The position numbers were made by a program, and so were the translations under genes. From Pseudopithomyces maydicus (taxonomy: Eukaryota; Ascomycota; Dothideomycetes; Pleosporales; Didymosphaeriaceae), in contig JANTUC010000003.1 of NCBI GenBank assembly GCA_026873275.1, forward strand, positions 1,736,001 through 1,800,000: DNA of 64,000 nt, given 5' to 3'. This document shows positions 1-11,925 of this stretch, one piece after another; positions within the stretch are counted from its first letter, which is position 1; every line of letters starts with the position of its first letter. A model generated the notes under the pieces. It worked only from the letters and a program-made list of their open reading frames with translations. It was not told the DNA's origin and did no database searches.

Positions 1-1139
1 TCGGAGTCATGACAGGCCGACCCAGTATGATTGTGGAACAGTTTTGTTCAGTCCCATTGTCAGCACCTTATTCTGGGCAATACGTCTCAGAGAATGCCAG
101 AACTGTGAACGGTCTGTGGAGATCTAACGCGCCATTCACTGACTCCTTTAATTCACATAGTCACAAGGTTGGCTCTTGTCCCACGAAAAACGTAGGTTTG
201 GAAGAAGTATCTGCACACTTTGGTGTGGCAGATGATGGCACTGACCTATGTTTTAAAGCAGCGGTACAGCTACATACCATCACACAAAGCATCGTAACAT
301 CGCTCTACACCTCTGGAACGAGGATGCATTCGCCAGACGAATATCAACAATACATCGTCCAGCTTGACCAACGGCTTGAGGATTGGCTCGCGAAGCTCCC
401 GGGAGAGCACAACTTCCAAATGCATCCTCATGACTGGTCGGCACCGCAAGCTCCGTTTCTTCGCGAACGCACATTGCTGGCTTTTCAGTTCTACAGTGCC
501 AAGATCTTATTGACACGTCCTTGTCTAGGAGGCTTCACGGCATCAGGAGAGCACACTCACGCAACAATACCAGCTAACTTTACTCAGCGGATGGCCAGCA
601 CTTGTATTGAGACAGCGCAAGCTGTCGTAGATCTGCTCCCGGAACAGCTATACCTTCATTTCATGTACGAGTACGGACCGTGGTGGACTATGGTGCACAA
701 CCTGATGCAGGCCCTTGCTGTACTGCTTCTTGCTCTTCATTATTCTTCAGAAGCGTCAGAAGACCATGCTGTGCTTGCGAGATATTGTCGAAAGATCGTT
801 CGCTGGTTGCATAGCCTCGATAATGCTCTCGCTGATCGCGCATACCGAGTGGCTGTTCACTGCTTCGAAGCAATCGCAAATCGGTTGGAGCTGCCTGTTT
901 CCGATGAGTTTATCACGGGAAACCTCTTCTCAGCGTCCTACGTAAAACCCAACCTTGAGACACAAGCAGCGAATGATAGGATACTTCCACTGGACTCGAG
1001 TGCTTCCTACAACTACGCTAGTGTTGCAGATTCTTCTGCTTTTCTAGCTCACGGCTCTTCTATGGTTGATAGAATGGAATTGCGTTCGTGGAACGAACAA
1101 GCCTCTTACCGGTATCAAAATAGCATTAATAAGCCGTAG
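1..1139 (+). CDS. Zn2Cys6-type transcription factor, C-terminal part (5' end outside window)
   Basis: The open frame runs in from the left edge, so the first ATG at 9 is probably internal and the DNA-binding cluster lies outside the window. The visible 376 residues match the fungal-specific transcription factor middle homology region: GRPSMI followed by a short polar stretch, then a helical segment with LDQRLEDWLAKLP at about residue 120-132 and the family-typical RERTLLAFQFYSAKILLTRP at about 150-170. The C-terminal third is low in family signal, as usual. Such proteins are nuclear activators, often of metabolic or secondary-metabolite genes; the target cannot be inferred here. No intron is visible inside this part. 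The family call is firm; orthology is not determined. Confidence 0.85.
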   Translation, partial: GVMTGRPSMIVEQFCSVPLSAPYSGQYVSENARTVNGLWRSNAPFTDSFNSHSHKVGSCPTKNVGLEEVSAHFGVADDGTDLCFKAAVQLHTITQSIVTSLYTSGTRMHSPDEYQQYIVQLDQRLEDWLAKLPGEHNFQMHPHDWSAPQAPFLRERTLLAFQFYSAKILLTRPCLGGFTASGEHTHATIPANFTQRMASTCIETAQAVVDLLPEQLYLHFMYEYGPWWTMVHNLMQALAVLLLALHYSSEASEDHAVLARYCRKIVRWLHSLDNALADRAYRVAVHCFEAIANRLELPVSDEFITGNLFSASYVKPNLETQAANDRILPLDSSASYNYASVADSSAFLAHGSSMVDRMELRSWNEQASYRYQNSINKP

Positions 1140-2940
1140 GCTTCTTTCAAATTCTCGAAACGCCAGGTAGCAGTGGCGGGAAAGCATGCATTGAAATTCT
1201 AGATACAATTTGGAGCGGGCCAAAAAGCAGACACCGAGTATGACATAAGGAAGAGTAGAACCAATGCAGGAAGATTGTTACGCAATAATATGCAGCACAG
1301 TGGTATCCTAGCTCGGCGCGGATGATCGGGTTGTAGAACTTGATTCGCTGGGTCGTGCTAATCCGGTCTAATCGAATATAGCACAGGAAAAAGTGGAACC
1401 GCTTTGTACTGTACTCTTTCAGAGGCTGCTGTGTTGTGATCGTCTCGTTGCCTTAGTATACAAATTAGCGATTCGTAAGGTTCCTGTTCAGACTGCGTCG
1501 CATCTGGCCATATTCGGCACAGCTTGGTACGATTATTCGTCCGCCTAGGTTAAAATATGACCTAATCGCGAAAATAAAAGTTGCCTCAAGGAGTAATTCT
1601 TGAGCCTTGTTGATTCTACCGGGAAATCCTCCCAGCAAATTAGAACAATATCTGGAACGGCTGGATCAACATGACAGATTTTAATAAGACACGGGCACCG
1701 CAATATTCCGCATCAATATATTTTACCTCCCAATTAACTATCTGGCTTCTTCATCAGAATGGTCGAAGCTATTTTCGACGTCAAATATAGAGTGTTTTCT
1801 GTATCGAGCCCGTTGCTAGGACAAAATGTACAACAGCGGTCATTCCATATCTGCATTGATAGCGTCAACTTGCGGATAGATAGTCCGCACCAATCATAGA
1901 GAGTCTAATGCAAAACGGTAATTGCTGCCAGAACCAATCAGAGAAAGCTTGAACAAACTTCCTCCCACCTACTGCTATGGTAATCAATCATCAAGGATTG
2001 CAAGTGCTTACAAAGTAGCGCTAGAACATCGAGTCGTTTGGGTCTCAGTGTCGTCTTGCAATTTTATGATTGTTGAACCTGTCTGTGCCTAGTAAATGAT
2101 ATGACGTCATCTAGAAAGTGGATGTTGCTCCTCCTGCCAATTAAAATATACTAGTCAGAAGAGGTTACCAGGCTGCAGCGAAATGTTTCGAACCACCTAA
2201 TTGAGCTTGTTAGCAAGAAAGAAAGACGGGAAAGCATACCAAAGACATGTGATCCATAGCCATGGCATGTGCCGGGGCGTGATGGCAGAGGCGGCAAGCT
2301 GTCACTCGCAACAGGGGAGGCCTAACCCAACCCCAAAGATTGGTTACATCTACTTGCTCGGATATACATACCGAGAACACGCCAAGCCGCAATCTCTTCT
2401 CACCTTACTGTGTAAATATTACATTTACAGCCTCTGTTACAGTGGATACCCTTTCCTGAGAATCGTTGAGTATTCAGGCTCTACACGTAAATGGGATGCG
2501 TCATCTCTACGTGTCTAGGATTCGGTGTATATCATGCCTACCAGATCAGCCTTTCCCATCATTACAAAGAAAGACCTCGCAACAACGTACCACATTATGA
2601 ACACGGCTGCGTCCCGGGAAAGCCTATAACTCTGGACCAGAGAGCCCAGGAGCCCTTTAAGCCTTGTGGTGCTAGGGATGTGCCTTGATGCGGCGTTGAA
2701 TAGGGTACCTTGTGCTCTTCTTCATTACAGACAACCGAGTACTGATGGTTCCCTCCCTGTGTCTATTCTCAATGTAGATACTCATACTTTGCTGCAATCA
2801 CTCTTCAAGTATAGTTGACAATCATAGTAGCACAAGCAAATTGCGGTGCCCCTTCAGCTCCGAACACAAATTCTGGACCTGTTGCGCGACCGCCCCAAGA
2901 ACCTGAATACCACAGTCCGGACACATAGCTTGCTTGGTCA
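1140..2940. other. Intergenic, no supported gene
   Basis: About 1.8 kb without a recognisable gene. Open frames of 60-105 codons around 2200-2690 have no family resemblance and overlap each other on both strands, so I do not call them. The last ~250 bp lead into the broken AnmK-like frame. Confidence 0.5.
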
Positions 2941-3633
2941 TCTAGCTTAGTCTGCGGCCCAGAAACCATCTTTATAGACTATGCCATGCGTTATACCACA
3001 TTCAACCGCATCAAAAGCGACAATACCGGTCACTACTCCTCACAAGGCATAGCCAACCAAAATGTGGTCGACCACTTCTTTGAAGCAAACAGCCATTCAA
3101 CACAAATGTCTTTATTTTTCATCGCAACCGAGATGTTCGGTCACCACGAAGCGCAAGACGTTATCGACGAGTGTCTGTTCCTCGGAATGACCGATCACGA
3201 TACCGTAGCTACAATTACACGCATAGTAGCTGAGAATATTGTGAGTCAGTACAAGAAGCTGGCTGACGCATACTGTCCTCCGGGCCGTAAAATTCACGAA
3301 ATTTTTATCGGCGGTCCTGGTGCACGGAATGTGGATATAGTAAACTATTTGGAAGAGACGTTGCTTGGTGAGGTTACTTTAAACCCGCTCGAAGATATCG
3401 GTATACCATGCGAAGCCAAAGAAACTCTGTCGTGCGCGCAGTTGGGCCTAGAGACAGTATTTCAACTTGCTGCTGCGGAGGACGGTTCTTCCGAGGGGAG
3501 CCATCATAACAGACTCACGAGTAGCGTTGTAAGGGGGAGGCAATGGTGGCAGGAGCTACAGGAGCACGTCCTGAAGTTCATTGGCAGTAGAGAGATACCT
3601 GCTGTGAAGCGTGTGGTAATAGAGAAAGGGTAA
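2941..3633 (+). pseudogene. AnmK-like anhydro-N-acetylmuramic acid kinase, C-terminal half only
   Basis: The frame is open upstream of the first ATG (2986), and the residues just before it (CGPETIFIDYAM) continue the family match, so the ATG is not the real start. Family marks are the GP-x-x-x-FID segment, the IFIGGPGARN nucleotide-binding motif and the IPCEAKETLSCAQLGL segment, equivalent to the P-x-x-KEA-x-x-FA-x-L motif of AnmK/UPF0075 kinases. Only about 230 of the usual 370-400 residues remain; the N-terminal ATP-binding half is missing and no clear exon for it is visible upstream. Bacterial AnmK recycles cell-wall anhydro-MurNAc; fungal homologues exist but their role is unclear. It ends about 70 bp before the Uma2-like relic, which suggests a rearrangement junction here. 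Confidence 0.75.
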
Positions 3634-3699
3634 TTAATTAAGGGGTTATTCATGCCCATGGTTAAGAAGCGTGGTAAATATGGCTGATCTTTTGCTGAA

Positions 3700-4403
3700 A
3701 GCTTCGGAATTGGATCACCATATTCCGAGCAATACGAGCCAGACGCATCCTTCTGGCATGAAGATGCAGAATACCCTGGCGTTATATTTGAAGTCGCATA
3801 TTCACAAAAGAAGAAGCAGCTCGTTCGGCTAGCCGAAAACTACCTCCTGGATTCAGACGCTAATGTGCAGGCTGTTATTGGCCTGGATATTGAGTATGGC
3901 AAAAAGGGGTCACGCAAGGCGACGGTTTCGGTCTGGCGAACTTGCGTATTTCCCGAAATCCATGGCGATGGATGAGTTGCGAGTAGTTCAGGAAGTTGTA
4001 GATGAGGTATGCAGTGATAGCCAAGCTCACCGTCGCCTCTTATTAATATTTTTAACAGGCATTCAGGGACGAGGATGGCAACCCTACTGGCCATGCAGAC
4101 CTCCGGCTCCGGCTCCGCGACTTTGCTCATAAGAGACTAGTGTACAACGAAATCGAAAGGGATGATCGAGAGTTGGTCATTTCTGCACAGCAGCTTCACG
4201 GGTTCCTTTCCGCAGCAGAATTCAAAGTACAGCAGAGAGGATCACTTAGTAAGGACGCGCTGGCGCCAGGAGTCAGGAAAAGGAAGCGGTCGATAACACC
4301 TCCCGAAGAGATCACCTCCGATGATGAAGCGAAGTACATCGAGCAAGAAAAGAGGGTGGCGAAGCGTACAGCGAGGGACGACCTCGATTACGAGAATCTG
4401 TGA
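3700..4403 (+). pseudogene. Uma2/PD-(D/E)XK-like family, degenerate copy 2
   Basis: This relic carries the family core YEPDASFWHEDAEYPGV, the following EVAYSQ strand, the LAENYLLDSDA helix and the GLDIEYGKKGSRKATVSVWR segment. It lacks the first exon and the start of exon 2: homology begins near 3715. A frameshift lies near 3960-3975, where the frame runs into TGA while the family sequence resumes in another frame (DELRVVQEVVDE). The second family intron is still recognisable (GTATGC at about 4006 to the AG at about 4059), as is the last exon with the KRKRS basic patch and the EEITSDDEAKY tail ending at 4403. It is therefore a decayed, 5'-truncated copy. An element B copy lies about 210 bp downstream. 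Confidence 0.8.
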
Positions 4404-4611
4404 ATTGAGTGTTAGAGGAGCATGTTAGCCCATCGCTATGAGTACTGTAGCATTACGTTCTTTTTTTCTCCGCAAGTACTACGCCAAAAATAGGCCCAAC
4501 TTATCAGTAAGTTGTACGGTACTTGCTTGGTAGAAACGATACATGAAGTGGCCTAACTTCTATTACGCTTATGATAGCAACACTCACTTTTTAGGGCCTT
4601 TGTCCACGCTG

Positions 4612-4800
4612 AGATATTGAGCGCCTCCAGCGCAAGGCCGGAGCAGGAGCGGCTTGGCCGTTCTCTCCACTGTCGCGTATCTTCATACAATCACATGAGC
4701 AGTATTACTAAGCGTACTGGTTCAAATCTGAACCGGTTTAGAGTTTCAACAGATGGATTCAACCAGTACGGGTTCCTGTCTTTAATTCAATCTTTCATCT
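4612..4800 (+). repeat. Element B, copy B1
   Basis: Starts with the shared head GCGCCTCCAGCGCAAGG and contains the conserved TGAGCAGTATTACTAAGCG segment followed by the hairpin at 4716-4737 (arms ACTGGTTCA / TGAACCGGT, one mismatch). It lies downstream of Uma2-like copy 2. Confidence 0.8.
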
Positions 4801-5478
4801 GAGTAATTACTTAGGTTTAGCAAAACATCACGCTACCCACAAAAAGCAATGCATATCGATCGCCACAAGTAGAGTACAGATGCTGGAGATGATAATTTTC
4901 TTGATGTTACATTATGCCGAAGATATATGAGCAATATGCGTATACAAGTTGCGCTTCGCTAGAGCTCACATGGCCAATATGAGGTGAAAGTTGGAGCCCT
5001 TGGATCTGTGGGGATGGCTGCTAAGCCAGATCTATACCGCAGGATTTCGTAGTGCTTTGCACAGCCACAAACCCCGCGGAGGTTCACCCGCATACGAGCC
5101 AAGCACTATAGGCTGCGATGGTCAGTGCTGTTGCCTGACTTCTGTGCAAATCGTTTTTTTCCAGCACCTTCTTGCCTACTCTCTTTGTGTTTTAGCGGTG
5201 TGCTGTTCTTGCTGTTCCGCGGTGCCTCAATTAACTTCGGAACTAAACGTACTACTTGCCGGCGATCCTGACGAGAGAAGAGGGTTTGACCCAGTTCATG
5301 AAAATAGTACTGGTATCATATCCTCAACAGGTTAGTGTGGTGCGTCATTAAGCACATAGAAATCATTGAATTCTTTATTAGGTATCAGGCAGCACGAAGA
5401 TGAGTGGGTGGTGTGCGACGCCCTGAGCGCAGCTGCTCCCAAACAGAAAACAAACCGAGAACAACACCCAAAAGAACA
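4801..5478. other. Intergenic, no supported gene
   Basis: A frame of 114 codons (4991-5335) has no recognisable motif. The region probably holds the upstream sequence of the HET gene that starts at 5479. Confidence 0.4.
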
Positions 5479-7279
5479 ATGCAAGTGTATAGGCAGTATG
5501 TCCAAAGCTTTCAATTATAATATTCTTTCTTTCTGATCTAGTGCAGAAACACAAGAACTTGCAGATTATACATATGAACCTCTCCTGGGGCCAAGAGCAG
5601 TAAGATTACTGTCGATCGATTCTTGTCAAGAAAGTAGTACAGCTCTTTCTTGCCAACTTCAAACTACTTTCTTGGATTCGGCACCATCATACGAAGCACT
5701 GTCTTATTGCTGGGGCAAAGAACGTGGAGGGCTCATACAGTGTAGCGGAAAGAAGCTCGGTATCAGGCGGAATTTAGAGGATGCACTGAATCGTCTTCGA
5801 CTTGCTCATGCTAAACGAACTATGTGGACCGATGCTATATGCATTAATCAACATGACGAGGAGGAAAAAGAAGAGCAGATCAAGCTTATGAGAGAACTCT
5901 ATAGCAAGGCAACTCGAGTCATTGTTTGGCTCGGGAAGGACTCAAAGAACCAAGCTAGAAGAGCCTTCGATCGCATTAAGAAAATTTCTCAGCGAGAGAG
6001 TGAACTTCTTCCTCCCCAGCATCCATGGTGGAACGTAGTGGCTGCTTTCTATGGATGCGAATGGTTCTCAAGATTGTGGGTTTTCCAAGAGATAGCTGCG
6101 GCTACTGATGCATACATGGTTTGGGGAGCTTCACGCATATCATGGAGAACGGTTGGTCGAGCTACAGTTCGCATTCGAACGCTACTTCATCATCAGATCT
6201 TGCGCCATTCAATGATGAACGTATATCATGGATACATGTTCTACAAATGGTCAGCCGTTACCGAACGACCCAACCCACCCGAAACCTTTCTATACATGTT
6301 ACAAATTACCCGAAAGCTCCAGTGTTCTTATCCAAAAGACCGCATATATGCGCTCTTGGGATTTGAAACATTGGATGCTTTTTCGGCTGATTTTTGCGAC
6401 CAGTTCGAACAGAAAAAGCGCCTCCCAACAATATACCATGAATTTGCTAGGAAGGTTCTGGAGCGGATGCAGACACTTGATCTGTTATCAGCTGTACAGC
6501 ATAGGTCTGACCAACCCGGCATTCGAAAGTACACATGGGCTCCAAAGTGGGATGTGTGTACTTCCGACACTTTGGCGCCACTCGGACTGAATTATGAAAG
6601 ATACCATGCCTCCCGAGGCCTCACATTCCCTTCGATAAAATGGACAGGAAATTGGGAACAGTTTTTACGTACTGAAGGTTTTGAGTTTGGTAAGATCGTC
6701 AACACGAGCGAAGTGATGGCAGATTTGACCAGTCTTCGCAAATTAAGAGCAAAACTGTCAAAAGTGTCAACCGATTTTCTTTCCAAAATCACCTCTTATC
6801 CGACCGGAGAATCTGCCACCCATGTGTGTTGTTGGATATTGACAGCAGGTAAAGATGAGTATGGCATGATCGTTGAGAATATGGCACAACATCGCGCTGA
6901 TTTCGCTGCATTTCGAACCAAGTTTGGTCGTCTCGCGCAACAAAACTTTTACCGTCTACAGTGTGAAGAAGATTTACTGAACGGTGACATTGACCGCTTT
7001 CTTATGGCGGCTAGATCTGCTTGTAGTGGGAGGCGGCTATTTTATACTTCCAATGGCTACGCAGGAATTGGGCCGGCCATATCGAAGGCTGGCGATAAGA
7101 TATGTATTTTTGCTGGCGGAGCTATGCCCTTCGTGTTGAGGCAAGACTCGCATTCAAACCCGCAGAAGAGAAGGCTTGCGCTTGTTGGGGAGGCATATGT
7201 TCATGGCATAATGCATGGAGAGGCTGTCAGTCAACATTGTGACAGAAATCGGGCCACTGTAGCATTCGACATTATATAG
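5479..7279 (+). CDS. HET-domain protein (heterokaryon incompatibility type)
   Basis: I model two exons: 5479-5495 and 5542-7279, with a 46-bp intron starting GTATGT and ending CTAG. This gives an uninterrupted 584-residue protein beginning MQVYRHAETQ, whereas the second exon alone has no ATG before the domain. The HET domain (PF06985) starts near residue 55 with YEALSYCWG, followed by MWTDAICINQHDEEEKEEQI, then the VIVWLG strand and the WFSRLWVFQEI segment. The C-terminus has the usual VPF-type FVLRQ and GEAYVHGIMHGEA motif. HET domains trigger regulated cell death in allorecognition, commonly downstream of another sensor. No sensor domain is fused here. The intron is inferred from frame and splice sites. 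Confidence 0.92.
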
Positions 7280-7734
7280 TCGGTAATAGAACCACGGGTT
7301 ATACCAGCTATCAAAACCTTAGCAATAGGCCTGGCTTGAGTAAATCATGGGTATGCACTCTGATAAAGATGTCCATCCCTTCAAGCAATGCTAGAGATGC
7401 TCGATTTTTCGGCATGAATTGAGGTCCTCTAAAGTGAATGTTGCCACTACAAAGCGTGGTGGGCGTCAGGCTAATTCAGGTATCGCTCCTACCAAGCAAT
7501 TACTATGCTACCTTTCATCATGCAATACTAACCTTACGCTATAAGAGATATATCTGTGCGTTACGAAACACGGGTTCGTCTCGCCCATTGAGCTCTCAGA
7601 GATGAAACAGACTTCTTTACCATGGCAAAGCGCAACATATAAGCATTTATGATAACTCAATGTCTTGAATCTCTCGCGAAGATTTCCGTGAACCTTGCTG
7701 TATAATCAGCGCCCTTTTCTACCACCATTTCCCG
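7280..7734. other. Intergenic between convergent HET and BTB genes
   Basis: No gene or repeat seen; probably the two 3' ends. Confidence 0.5.
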
Positions 7735-8376
7735 TCATAAGACCGCTTTGTTTTTACATACAGCCTCATCAAACACTATTGTTTTAGCTACTAGGATGAG
7801 TTTCTCATCGAACTGCAGACCATGAATCTTTGCAAAATCCTGACATCTCGTATCTTTTTCGCATTGATTTTTGTATTGTTCATGGATCCCAAGCGGACAG
7901 CGACAATGCCTCTGCCCAGAAAAATGGCCCAGAAAGCTCTCGACCTCTGTATTCGCTTCGAATTCCTGGACTCGACTGAACTTGAGATCATCTTCGGAAA
8001 ATGCATGCACTTTGACGATGGTTTTGACAGCATTCAAATAGGTCCTCTTTCGTATCCAGTCGCGCAAGTCATGAAGCAAGAAGTAATCTGCTTCAGCTTC
8101 GAGTCTGTTGTAGAGCGCGTAATCAAATCCAGTCTCCTTTGTCCAAAACAAAGGGAAATTCGAAGGTCGCCGCAGGAAATTTAGAATATGATGGAATACC
8201 TTGGCATCTGCATCGACGAAGTAGGAGCCACCGTCTTGTCGGTCGCTGCAATCACTCCATCTAGTCAGGAGGCTTCGGAAATATTCAGATGTCTGAAGCG
8301 TGGCTTTTTGCGTTCGAAATTTCCGACCAGAGACGTCGAGAATAACATGTTGAGATTCCATAGCAGAACTTGGCAT
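7735..8376 (-). CDS. BTB/POZ protein with T1 (KCTD-like) domain
   Basis: The 213-residue product, counted from the ATG at 8374-8376, opens with VILDVSGRKFRTQKATL, then the SEYFRSLL helix and the FVDADAKVFHHILNFLRR segment, which is the typical order of the BTB_2 tetramerisation domain (PF02214). The EAEADYFLLHDLRDWIRKR helix closes the domain near residue 110. Potassium-channel T1 domains and KCTD adaptors share this fold; with no transmembrane segment here, a cullin-adaptor-like or other oligomerising role is more plausible than a channel. The remaining C-terminal half has several Cys and Lys but no motif I can name. Single exon, convergent to the upstream HET gene. Confidence 0.85.
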   Translation of the reverse strand: MPSSAMESQHVILDVSGRKFRTQKATLQTSEYFRSLLTRWSDCSDRQDGGSYFVDADAKVFHHILNFLRRPSNFPLFWTKETGFDYALYNRLEAEADYFLLHDLRDWIRKRTYLNAVKTIVKVHAFSEDDLKFSRVQEFEANTEVESFLGHFSGQRHCRCPLGIHEQYKNQCEKDTRCQDFAKIHGLQFDEKLILVAKTIVFDEAVCKNKAVL

Positions 8377-9730
8377 ATCCAAGTGGTGTTTGAAAGATGA
8401 GTGAGGAATTAACAGAAGGATCTATGCGGGGCACACGGCTGAACATCTAATACGGGCTGGCTTGGCACGGCATCTTAATCCTTTGGTTGACTCCCTCCTG
8501 TCATAAATAACGTTTCTTGCTGCGACAGCATTCTATCGCACGCTTGGACGCGGTTCATATCTGGGAATTGTTGGGGTTGATATTGTGTTCTCTGCTGTCT
8601 CTAATTAGTACCCTTGCGCTCCCAAACATATCTTATTCTATTGTTGTATTTATTGTTGTTGTGTTTGTGAGCTTCTTGGTCTTTATCTCGACGGCTTTTC
8701 GTGACTCATTCGTAATATTCTCCGCTTGTGCCTTCTCGAGGATATCCCAGATCATCACTCTCACCGTCCCAAGGACTATTTCTCGGGCTCTCTGAACCAA
8801 TAGTTAGATTATCCAGCAAACTGAGACGCAAAGAAAATTTCCTGCACGTTGGTGGCGTCCGCACATGCCATTTGTCTCTTTCTTATTCGACAGAAGCATG
8901 TTGTGTAACCTAACTCGCGTCGAGTTAGAACTCTCAATGTGTAGCTCGAATGGCTCGTCATGGTAGTTGTTTTTTGCTGTACTCTGCAAAAAGATCACCA
9001 TACGACTATTGTACCGAAACGCAATCTCCTTTGACGTTGCAACTCCATGCAACGGGGGTGGCTGATCCATAACCACAGGGTTTTTGAACAAGGGGTAATT
9101 GAACGTACAGCCCATTCTTTTGGGTATTTTTTTCTTAAGCCAGCTTCGTCGGTGTTACTCGACTGCTCGACGCGTGCAATCCGAAATTATTGTTACACCA
9201 ATTCTCCTAAATTCTTTATTTTTCTATAGTTTGAAGTCACGCAAGCAGACTATGATAGGATAGAACCCAAAATCTAGCAGAACACGCCGCTCTGAGGATT
9301 AGTCAAAAATGAGATGCGGTAGATGTTTGATTCTCATCTTTTGTGTATAGATCCAGCGATGGCCCATAGAGATGTCACGACTAGAGGCTATATCATGATA
9401 GGCGGATTGATGTTATCGAACGCAAGGTCATTATTGGCATAGTTCTGCATCCTGAATAATTGCACGTCTCCAATGCTAAACAAAACGGGCAGATGGTATT
9501 ACACAAAACCGATCAGCTCCATAGTGTGACATCGCACCTAAGTCTTTAGGTATCACCCTAGGGCTTGTTATCATTGGATGGCTGGGTTTGGATGCGGGGT
9601 TTAACGTTTCGTTATGAATTATTTCAAACTTCCATGTGGACAGCGTAACATGTATTCATAACCCACATCGAGAGGTGAAAACAGTAGGCAGAGCTCAAGT
9701 GTACGCCTTCAAAAATCTTTCATCGCTACA
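8377..9730. other. Intergenic, no supported gene
   Basis: About 1.35 kb. Short frames of 60-103 codons on both strands overlap and show no motif. The segment presumably contains the promoters of the divergent BTB and zinc-finger genes. Confidence 0.5.
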
Positions 9731-10927
9731 ATGTCTGACGTATGGGTTTGCTCTATCTGCCAGCAGGCTATGTCAGTCTCTTATAGCCCGTACCACCTCA
9801 TTGAAGACAGCCACGTCGAGCGCCTTCTCGGCCATATTTCTGCCACTACTGGAACTACATATTGTATTACTACACCACAGCCTGTGACTCATCAGCTATT
9901 CTCAGAAGATAGAGCGCGACCCTATCCGAAAGCGGTTAGCACTCTATCAGACGGGAATGTTAGGAACATGGACGATCAGAATACTGCAATCGCAAAAAAT
10001 ATGAGTCATTTGTGTTTCCTCTGTGATCGATATTTCGGTTGCAGTGAAGCACTCGAACAGCACCGAAATAAATCGCTCGCGCATAAAAAGAGTATTCGAC
10101 GTGACACGTGCGATCGCGTTTTTGGTAGTAGGGAAGCACACGAACAGCACAAACAAAATTCGCCTGGGCAAAAGAAACCATTCCGTTGTGAAATCTGCAA
10201 TGGCTTTTTTACAAGCATTGAAGCACTCAAAAACCACGAAAGGAAATTTTGCACTCTCCAAATATCATTGCAACAGTCTCCGAATGTTTCTCTGGGTCCG
10301 CAACTCGAAAGCACCGTGTTGAGCAACACCCGCGCTGGGCACCAGAATCTCGACATGCAATCCCTGATCATCAAATGTTACAATCGGAGTCTTGCTTCAG
10401 TCAATCCAGTCACAGTTGCTTCGTTTCTAGAGTTAATCGGGGAAATCACTGCTCAGCCCACGCAAGAAACGAGGGAATTTTTTACGTATCCAGAACTTGA
10501 TCAGAGCATCGCAGAAGCAGTCTTCCCGGAAATACCCTCGGCATGGTTTCACGAGGACGAAAGCGAAGAACGCTTCAGAAATGAATGGTTTACCCACGTC
10601 ATGGGTATATTCATATGCACTGATAGTGCGTGTAATTCACAGCTTTGGGTTAGTAAGAAAGTTTCCATCGAGATAAGAGGGTACGACAAAAATGGTTACA
10701 ACGCATTTGTATACAACCAGAGATGCAAGTCATGTGATGAGCTGGGCACTTTTGTGTTGGACAAAGAATCGTATGTCGAGCGGGTCGCGTATCGGCTCAA
10801 GAAGTGGGCAGGTGTAATAATGCCATTACCATACTACAGATCAAAGGAAGGCTTGCCACATGAGCATAACTTCTGCGAAGGGTGTAAACGAGGTAAGTGT
10901 CGGGAGGGGGGCCGATCCGTGTTCTAG
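9731..10927 (+). CDS. Zinc-finger protein: N-terminal C2H2 fingers and C-terminal 3CxxC domain
   Basis: The 398-residue single-exon product starts MSDVWVCSICQQ. C2H2-like fingers follow at about 95-120 (CFLCDRYFGCSEALEQH), 122-148 (degenerate; CDRVFGSREAHEQH) and 150-175 (CEICNGFFTSIEALKNH). After a linker, the C-terminal 110 residues match the 3CxxC-type zinc finger (PF13695): CTDSACNSQLW, then IEIRGYDKNGYN, CKSC, and a terminal HNFCEGCKRGKC. This combination of N-terminal C2H2 fingers and C-terminal 3CxxC is common in fungal proteins of unknown function. It could bind nucleic acid, but no specific role can be given. The middle finger has lost its first Cys spacing, so it may not bind zinc. 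Confidence 0.85.
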   Translation: MSDVWVCSICQQAMSVSYSPYHLIEDSHVERLLGHISATTGTTYCITTPQPVTHQLFSEDRARPYPKAVSTLSDGNVRNMDDQNTAIAKNMSHLCFLCDRYFGCSEALEQHRNKSLAHKKSIRRDTCDRVFGSREAHEQHKQNSPGQKKPFRCEICNGFFTSIEALKNHERKFCTLQISLQQSPNVSLGPQLESTVLSNTRAGHQNLDMQSLIIKCYNRSLASVNPVTVASFLELIGEITAQPTQETREFFTYPELDQSIAEAVFPEIPSAWFHEDESEERFRNEWFTHVMGIFICTDSACNSQLWVSKKVSIEIRGYDKNGYNAFVYNQRCKSCDELGTFVLDKESYVERVAYRLKKWAGVIMPLPYYRSKEGLPHEHNFCEGCKRGKCREGGRSVF

Positions 10928-11925
10928 TTAGACGTTATGTGTCTACATCTACTTTTGTATCCGTGGTGCCTGCGTTGCATCCTTGATGGAGAATATGAGG
11001 CAGCTGAACATGAGAAACTAGGAGTTTAAAGATGCAGTTACTCACCAATGGGGTCAAGGAGCTACATGTTATCTGGCAAGGAATGAGTGAGGTCATTGGC
11101 ACATTTTGCTGTAAATAGTAAACGCATCTACTTGACTGGAGACAGCCATTAGAATTCTCCCAGAGCCTCAAATGATTAGTCTGCTTGGAGATATTAATTA
11201 GAGTATCAATCTGTGACTGCAAAACAAGGTCTAGGCATTGGTGGCAGACGTGTAAAACCTTCCAACTGTTAATATTTGTCGTCTATCTGTCCCGAAACAA
11301 TACACGTGAGAAATTATACCCTATGAGAAGTGATTGTTCGTTTGCCTCGCAGCAAGCCAAGTATCCTAGCCCCGCATGGCGTTGACAATTATACTCTGCT
11401 CTGGTAGTTCCCCGCCCAGTGCGTGAACCCTTCGAGGATTTCGCAATCCTTCTTTTATCCCCCTTTTTTTGCAATAACTGAAGGAGGGTGCGAGAGGGTC
11501 ACCACTAGCATGCTGATGTTTATTCATCCGGTAAAGCATGGCCCCTGCATCTTACGCCATCACTTCGATCCCCGCAAATCGATCTCAATTGACAGGTCCT
11601 TCTTCTCTGCCATCATTCTCAATCATGTACTTTACAAGAACAAGGAATTGACATAATAATAAATAGATCAAAGCTTCCACCGGTAAGGCAGAATAGCCAG
11701 GCAGCACCACTGAACTTAATCAGACTGCGGGGTAGCGCAGAAGAATATGCAGGTAATAACATTAAGTGAAGGTGATTTCGCTTACAACTCCTTAGAGCCA
11801 AATTTAGCTTTGGCTACGAATATTGGGGCTACTTACCGACCCCATGCACTGTGCTTTCAAGCTATTAGCTCTCGTTGCAAGCACACATTTCCCGCTTCGC
11901 CATCATATCAATGAATTATCGCCAC
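10928..11925. other. Intergenic, no supported gene
   Basis: About 1 kb with only short overlapping frames and no motif. Confidence 0.5.

Noticed and set aside
2201..2688. Two plus-strand frames of 105 and 65 codons
   Set aside because: No family resemblance, overlap with minus-strand frames, no codon-level coherence.
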